NCBI GenBank assembly: GCA_034434695.1
Contig: DAOTYY010000167.1
Span: 1-28,725 of the forward strand
Reading direction: 5' to 3'
DNA length: 28,725 nt
Origin: DYEC01 sp034434695
Lineage (GTDB): Bacteria; Chloroflexota; Anaerolineae; Anaerolineales; Anaerolineaceae
The notes under the pieces are model-generated. The model was given only the letters and a program-made list of their open reading frames with translations, searched no databases and was not told the origin of the DNA. This document shows positions 25,428 through 28,725 of this stretch, in pieces. Every line of letters starts with the position of its first letter. The first letter of the stretch is position 1. The translations under genes and the position numbers were made by a program.

Positions 25428-26413
25428 TAATAATACAGCCTCAGGTCCATGCCCTCATAAAGTTGTGCCACCTGTTCAGCGTAGCCGTTGAACAGCAGGG
25501 TGTCGCGTCGTCCAAATTCGCCGATACGGCGCTCGGTTCGCTGACTCCAGCGCGGATGATCGACTCGCGGGTTAACGTTGGCGTAGAAACCGTATTCATC
25601 CGGCGCAACGCTGCTCCAGAGCGTTGCCGGTTGTTCGGCAGTCAGTTCGATTTTAACAATGGCTTTGATGGACTTGAAACCATATTTCCATGGCACCACC
25701 AGCCGAATCCCGCCGCCGTTCTGCGGGGGCAGTTCGCCGCCGTACAGACCCGTGGCAAGGATGGTCAGGTCATGCATGCCTTCATCCAGCCGCAAGCCTT
25801 CCTGATAGGGCCAGGGGTAAAGCGGAATTCTCTGTCCGGGCATTTTTTCGGGCTGATAAATGGTTTCAAAACGGACGTAGCGGGCATTGCCGGTCGGCTC
25901 AACTTCTTTGAGCAGTTTCCAGAGCGGGAAACCCAGCCAGGGGATAACCATGCTCCAGGCTTCCACACAGCGCAGGCGGTAGACGCGCTCTTCGGGCGCA
26001 AATTTACGGATCAGCTCATCCACGCTGTAGGTGCGCGGTCTATGCACCAGACCAGTCACCTGCACATCCCAGGGGGAAGTGGGAAAGTCTTTTGCCAGCA
26101 CTGCCACGCCTGCCTTATCGGTGGTGAATTCGTAATAGTTGTTGTAGTTGGTGATGTCCTTGTAGGAGTTGAGCGGGTCGCCAAGTTCATCGCTGGTTGC
26201 CCGGCTGAAGGGGGTGATGACGGGTTTGGGGGTGCTGGTATTCGCCTGAGGCGTATCTGTGCCTGCGGGGGGTTGGACGAGCTGCGGGGCGCAGGCTGCC
26301 AGCACGGCGCCCCCGGCGAGCAGTCCGGCGGCTTTGAGAAATTTACGCCGCGAGAGATAGAGGTCCTTGGGGGTGATTTCGGAGGACGGGATGGTCTCGG
26401 TTTTCTTCTTCAT
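25427..26413 (-). CDS. msrP: MsrP, molybdopterin-dependent methionine sulfoxide reductase, apparently a Tat lipoprotein
   Basis: 328 residues. The N-terminus carries a twin-arginine signal (LSRRKFLKAAG, Arg22-Arg23) whose hydrophobic core ends in VLAAC (Cys41), a lipobox. A Thr/Pro-rich spacer follows, then the sulfite-oxidase-like fold; Cys149 in RLRCVEAWSMVIPW is the expected molybdenum ligand. It repairs oxidised methionines in proteins outside the membrane, with MsrQ as electron donor. E. coli MsrP is soluble in the periplasm; a lipid anchor would suit a cell without one. GGGAG stands before the ATG. It is the first gene of a two-gene operon. Confidence 0.92.
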   Translation of the reverse strand: MKKKTETIPSSEITPKDLYLSRRKFLKAAGLLAGGAVLAACAPQLVQPPAGTDTPQANTSTPKPVITPFSRATSDELGDPLNSYKDITNYNNYYEFTTDKAGVAVLAKDFPTSPWDVQVTGLVHRPRTYSVDELIRKFAPEERVYRLRCVEAWSMVIPWLGFPLWKLLKEVEPTGNARYVRFETIYQPEKMPGQRIPLYPWPYQEGLRLDEGMHDLTILATGLYGGELPPQNGGGIRLVVPWKYGFKSIKAIVKIELTAEQPATLWSSVAPDEYGFYANVNPRVDHPRWSQRTERRIGEFGRRDTLLFNGYAEQVAQLYEGMDLRLYY

Positions 26414-26476
26414 GGGTTTACTCCCGAAATGGGGTAAAAAAAGCTTTCTGCATGCCTATGCTGCCAGGTGGAACTG

Positions 26477-26498
26477 ATTATATACAATTAAGATTATA
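26477..26498 (-). promoter_or_regulatory. Candidate -10 elements of msrPQ
   Basis: Two TATAAT sequences on the minus strand (26498-26493 and 26482-26477), 64-80 nt before the msrP start. No clear -35 decides between them. Confidence 0.4.
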
Positions 26499-26635
26499 AA
26501 TGGATTAATTGAACCATGGGGATTCTGTAAAACGTTATCGGATATTGACTGACGCAGGGGGGCTGTTCCACTTTGTGCGGCTGTACCCGTTGAGCGGTTT
26601 GAGGTGGTTTCTGGCGATTTCCTGCACTTAAAAAC

Positions 26636-26665
26636 TTGTTCCAGAAAGCCAATCTGTTGTATAGT
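26636..26665 (+). promoter_or_regulatory. Promoter of the KAP-FGE gene
   Basis: TTGTTC (26636-26641) and TATAGT (26660-26665) with an 18-nt spacer. The leader would be about 85 nt. Confidence 0.5.
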
Positions 26666-26686
26666 ATGTTCAGGAAAGCCTGTCAT

Positions 26687-26716
26687 CTCCAAGGCTCCCC
26701 GCTGAAGAGCCCGGAG
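26687..26716 (+). promoter_or_regulatory. Leader hairpin upstream of the KAP-FGE gene
   Basis: CTCC (26687-26690) and GGCTC (26693-26697) pair with GAGCC (26707-26711) and GGAG (26713-26716) around a 9-nt loop, giving a two-part stem with a small bulge. No known riboswitch class was recognised. It lies 41 nt before the start codon. Confidence 0.35.
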
Positions 26717-26757
26717 GTGCGGCGCAGGGAAACCAGTCGCAGGAGGAAAGGGAAAGG

Positions 26758-28725
26758 ATGGTTCAAAAATCCGGCTATGTCAGCGATGATTACGCCCGCG
26801 AGGACAGGCTGAAGTTCGGCGTGTTCCAGCCGGCATTGCTGGATATCTTACGCTATGCGGAAACGCCGTTGACGCTGGGTCTGTTTGGCACATGGGGCAG
26901 CGGCAAGACCAGTTTACTGCGCATGTTGCAGCGCGGCATTGATGCCGAGGGGCTGGCGTTCCGGCGCACGGTGTGGTTCACTGCCTGGAAATACGAACGG
27001 CAGGAGGCACTCTGGCGGGCGTTTCTGCTGCGCGTCGTGGACGGCTTGCACCCGCGCCGGAACGGCGTGCGTATTCTGCCGGAAGAAATACCCGATCAAA
27101 ACCAGCGGGAGGGGGCGGAATATCTGGAGCGGCTGGAGCGCGCCCTCTACGAAACGGTGGAGTGGCAGGAAAAAGGCGGCTGGCGGCTGGATGGCGGTGC
27201 TCTGTTCAAGGAGGGGATACGCCTGCCTTTCTGGCTGGCATTCCATTTGGCGGGGCTGGGCGAAGCGGCAAAAGAACTGGGTCTAAACCCCAATCTGGCG
27301 AATCTGCTGGAGCGCGAGGTGCGGGCGCATCATATCCAGCAGTTGCACTCCATGGAACAGTTTGCCGAACACTTTGAAAAAGCCATCCGCCTGATCCTGG
27401 GCGATGAAGGGCGGCTGATCGTCTTTGTGGATGACCTTGACCGCTGTCTGCCGGAGAAGGCAATCGAGGTACTGGAGGCGATCAAGCTGTTTCTGGACGT
27501 GCGGGGCACGGTCTTTGTGCTGGGGATGGACCGCGAAATCGTGCGGCGCGGCGTGGAGACCCATTACCGAGAAATCATCGCACCATCTTTCGGCGACAAA
27601 GACGAGATGCCGGTCAGCGGGGACGTCTATCTGCAGAAAATCATCCAGATTCCTTTCAACCTGCCGCCGCTTGATTTGGACGGACGCAGGGAGTTCATCG
27701 GGTCGCTGGAAAAGGAACTGCCCGAGCAGTTCCGCCTGGACGAAATTACCCGCGAAGTGCTGGCGCGGGGGTTGTTCCCCAACCCGCGGCAGGTCAAACG
27801 CGCCCTCAATGTGTTCAACCTTTTACGGCAGGTGGTGCGGACGCAGATTTCACAAGAACTGCTGAAAGCCGATGAGATTGCCGACCCCCTGCTGGCAAAA
27901 GCGGTGCTGATCCAGAGCCAGTGGGGCGAGCTGTACAAACTGTGGCGGCAGTATCCGACGCTGGTGCGCACGCTGGAAGAGGAATACGAACGCCTGCGCC
28001 CGATTTCGGAAGAAGAGGCGGTGCGCGGGCTGCCTGAGGAAGCCGAGACGGACGAAGCGAAAACGGAGGGAACGGCGCAAAAGGGGGGCGGACTGCTTGA
28101 TGAATACCTGCGGGAGCGGCGCAAATACGCCCTGTTGGAAGCGATGCTGCGCTACCCGCCGCCCGCTGAGCAGACCAAACTACGCGCCCGTTTTACCGGG
28201 CTGACCGGCAAACAGATGGGAGTCTATCTGGGTTTGGTCGGGTCGGTGGAAAGCGGCGGCGAGGCGGGCGCGCCGGCGGAAGGGCTGCCCGCCGACTGGC
28301 AGAGCGAACTGCTGAGCGGCGAAGTCGTCCGCATCAACGAGGCGCTGGACAGGCTGACTGAGCGCGAAGCCGATCCTAATGGACCGCTGCATCAAACCGC
28401 CCGCCGGCTTCTGCTGGAGCAGGCGCAAAGCGACCGCCACCCGCCGGCGGTGCGGGCAGCTTACGCCGATGCGCTGGACCAGCTCGGCTATGTGCCGGAA
28501 GACCTGTATGACTTTGTCGCCATCCCCAATGACGACCAGCCGGCGTTCTTCATTGCCAAATACCCGGTCACCAACCTGCAGTACGAGCGCTTTCTGCGCT
28601 CCGGGCAGTTCGGCGAACGGCAGTGGTGGGTGGATTTTCCGATGTTCGACGAAAACAGCCGGCGGATGAGCGGCAGGAGCTGGGGCAAGGAAGGCTGGGA
28701 ATGGCTGCAGGGGGAGCTGGAGGGG
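26758..28725 (+). CDS. KAP-family P-loop NTPase fused to an FGE/SUMF1-like domain (partial, runs off the window)
   Basis: Open for 656 codons with no stop. The N-terminus GYVSDDYAREDRLKF leads into a KAP NTPase: Walker A GTWGSGKT (44-51), a WFTAWKYERQEALWRAF segment typical of KAP proteins, and Walker B IVFVDDLDRC (221-230) followed by GTVFVLGMDREIV and the LFPNPRQVKRALN helix. No membrane helices are evident between the Walker motifs, unlike many KAP proteins. A charged linker follows. From about residue 577 a formylglycine-generating-enzyme-like (C-type-lectin-related) domain begins, with FVAIP...FFIAKYPVTNLQYERFL. KAP and FGE fusions are seen in bacterial conflict or signalling proteins; the role here is inference. 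AGGAGG lies 11 nt before the ATG. GC content is visibly higher than at the left of the window. Confidence 0.85.
   Translation, partial: MVQKSGYVSDDYAREDRLKFGVFQPALLDILRYAETPLTLGLFGTWGSGKTSLLRMLQRGIDAEGLAFRRTVWFTAWKYERQEALWRAFLLRVVDGLHPRRNGVRILPEEIPDQNQREGAEYLERLERALYETVEWQEKGGWRLDGGALFKEGIRLPFWLAFHLAGLGEAAKELGLNPNLANLLEREVRAHHIQQLHSMEQFAEHFEKAIRLILGDEGRLIVFVDDLDRCLPEKAIEVLEAIKLFLDVRGTVFVLGMDREIVRRGVETHYREIIAPSFGDKDEMPVSGDVYLQKIIQIPFNLPPLDLDGRREFIGSLEKELPEQFRLDEITREVLARGLFPNPRQVKRALNVFNLLRQVVRTQISQELLKADEIADPLLAKAVLIQSQWGELYKLWRQYPTLVRTLEEEYERLRPISEEEAVRGLPEEAETDEAKTEGTAQKGGGLLDEYLRERRKYALLEAMLRYPPPAEQTKLRARFTGLTGKQMGVYLGLVGSVESGGEAGAPAEGLPADWQSELLSGEVVRINEALDRLTEREADPNGPLHQTARRLLLEQAQSDRHPPAVRAAYADALDQLGYVPEDLYDFVAIPNDDQPAFFIAKYPVTNLQYERFLRSGQFGERQWWVDFPMFDENSRRMSGRSWGKEGWEWLQGELEG

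Larger units (their letters stand above)
26414..26757. other. 344-bp intergenic region between msrP and the KAP-FGE gene
   Basis: No convincing gene. The msrP-proximal part is A/T-rich with two minus-strand TATAAT sequences. The middle (about 26520-26630) shows nothing I can name. The right part holds a promoter and a structured leader for the KAP-FGE gene, annotated separately. Confidence 0.7.

Noticed and set aside
25394..26437. A 347-codon open frame on the plus strand opposite msrP
   Set aside because: It mirrors the codon structure of msrP, shows no domain pattern and has no ribosome site. msrP has a Tat signal and an intact fold.
26687..26757. A known riboswitch in the KAP-FGE leader
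   Set aside because: Only a simple two-part stem is seen; no conserved core of a riboswitch class I know (TPP, cobalamin, SAM) is present.

Overview
This 28.7 kb window looks like chromosomal DNA of a Chloroflexota bacterium, probably class Anaerolineae. The pointers are a menaquinone methyltransferase, a UMF1-type major facilitator, a LysM protein with a long Thr-Pro linker behind one membrane anchor, an ABC/AttH-type export cluster, and a Tat-exported MsrP with a lipobox, which suits a single-membrane cell. This is inference from gene content; no 16S rRNA is present. Most of the window is housekeeping, and both ends carry accessory material.

Positions 1-5542: the tail of an IS982-like transposase is followed by a tight minus-strand operon. 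In transcription order it encodes a small zinc-ribbon membrane protein, a DUF2207-like membrane protein whose cytoplasmic C-terminus ends in seven cysteines alternating with alanine, a radical SAM/SPASM enzyme with a PqqD-like N-terminal domain, a sister protein that has lost the radical-SAM cysteines, and a SAM methyltransferase. Together they look like a peptide-maturation system in which the Cys-Ala tail would be the substrate. This is the most interesting locus.

Positions 5640-16696: ligA (probably leaderless), an RlmI-type rRNA methyltransferase, ssrA (tmRNA, minus strand, with its own promoter and terminator), corA, menG, an ABC ATPase / two-part FtsX permease / AttH-like secreted protein operon, tRNA-Val(UAC) on the minus strand, and a fumarylacetoacetate-hydrolase family enzyme.

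Positions 16760-20718: a compact operon yebC-ruvC-spoU methylase-ruvA (Holliday junction processing plus translation and RNA modification) runs into a convergent UMF1-family transporter, and the two stop codons overlap.

Positions 20877-26413: uvrA, then a two-LysM anchored protein, a bidirectional terminator, and msrP-msrQ (methionine sulfoxide repair outside the membrane) on the minus strand.

Positions 26414-28725: a 344-bp promoter and leader region, then the start of a GC-rich gene that fuses a KAP-type P-loop NTPase to a formylglycine-generating-enzyme-like (FGE/SUMF1) domain. It runs off the window and resembles conflict or defence NTPases.

Several promoters share an extended -10 pattern (TGn followed by TATAAT, TACAAT or TAAACT), often without an evident -35. 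No CRISPR array was seen.
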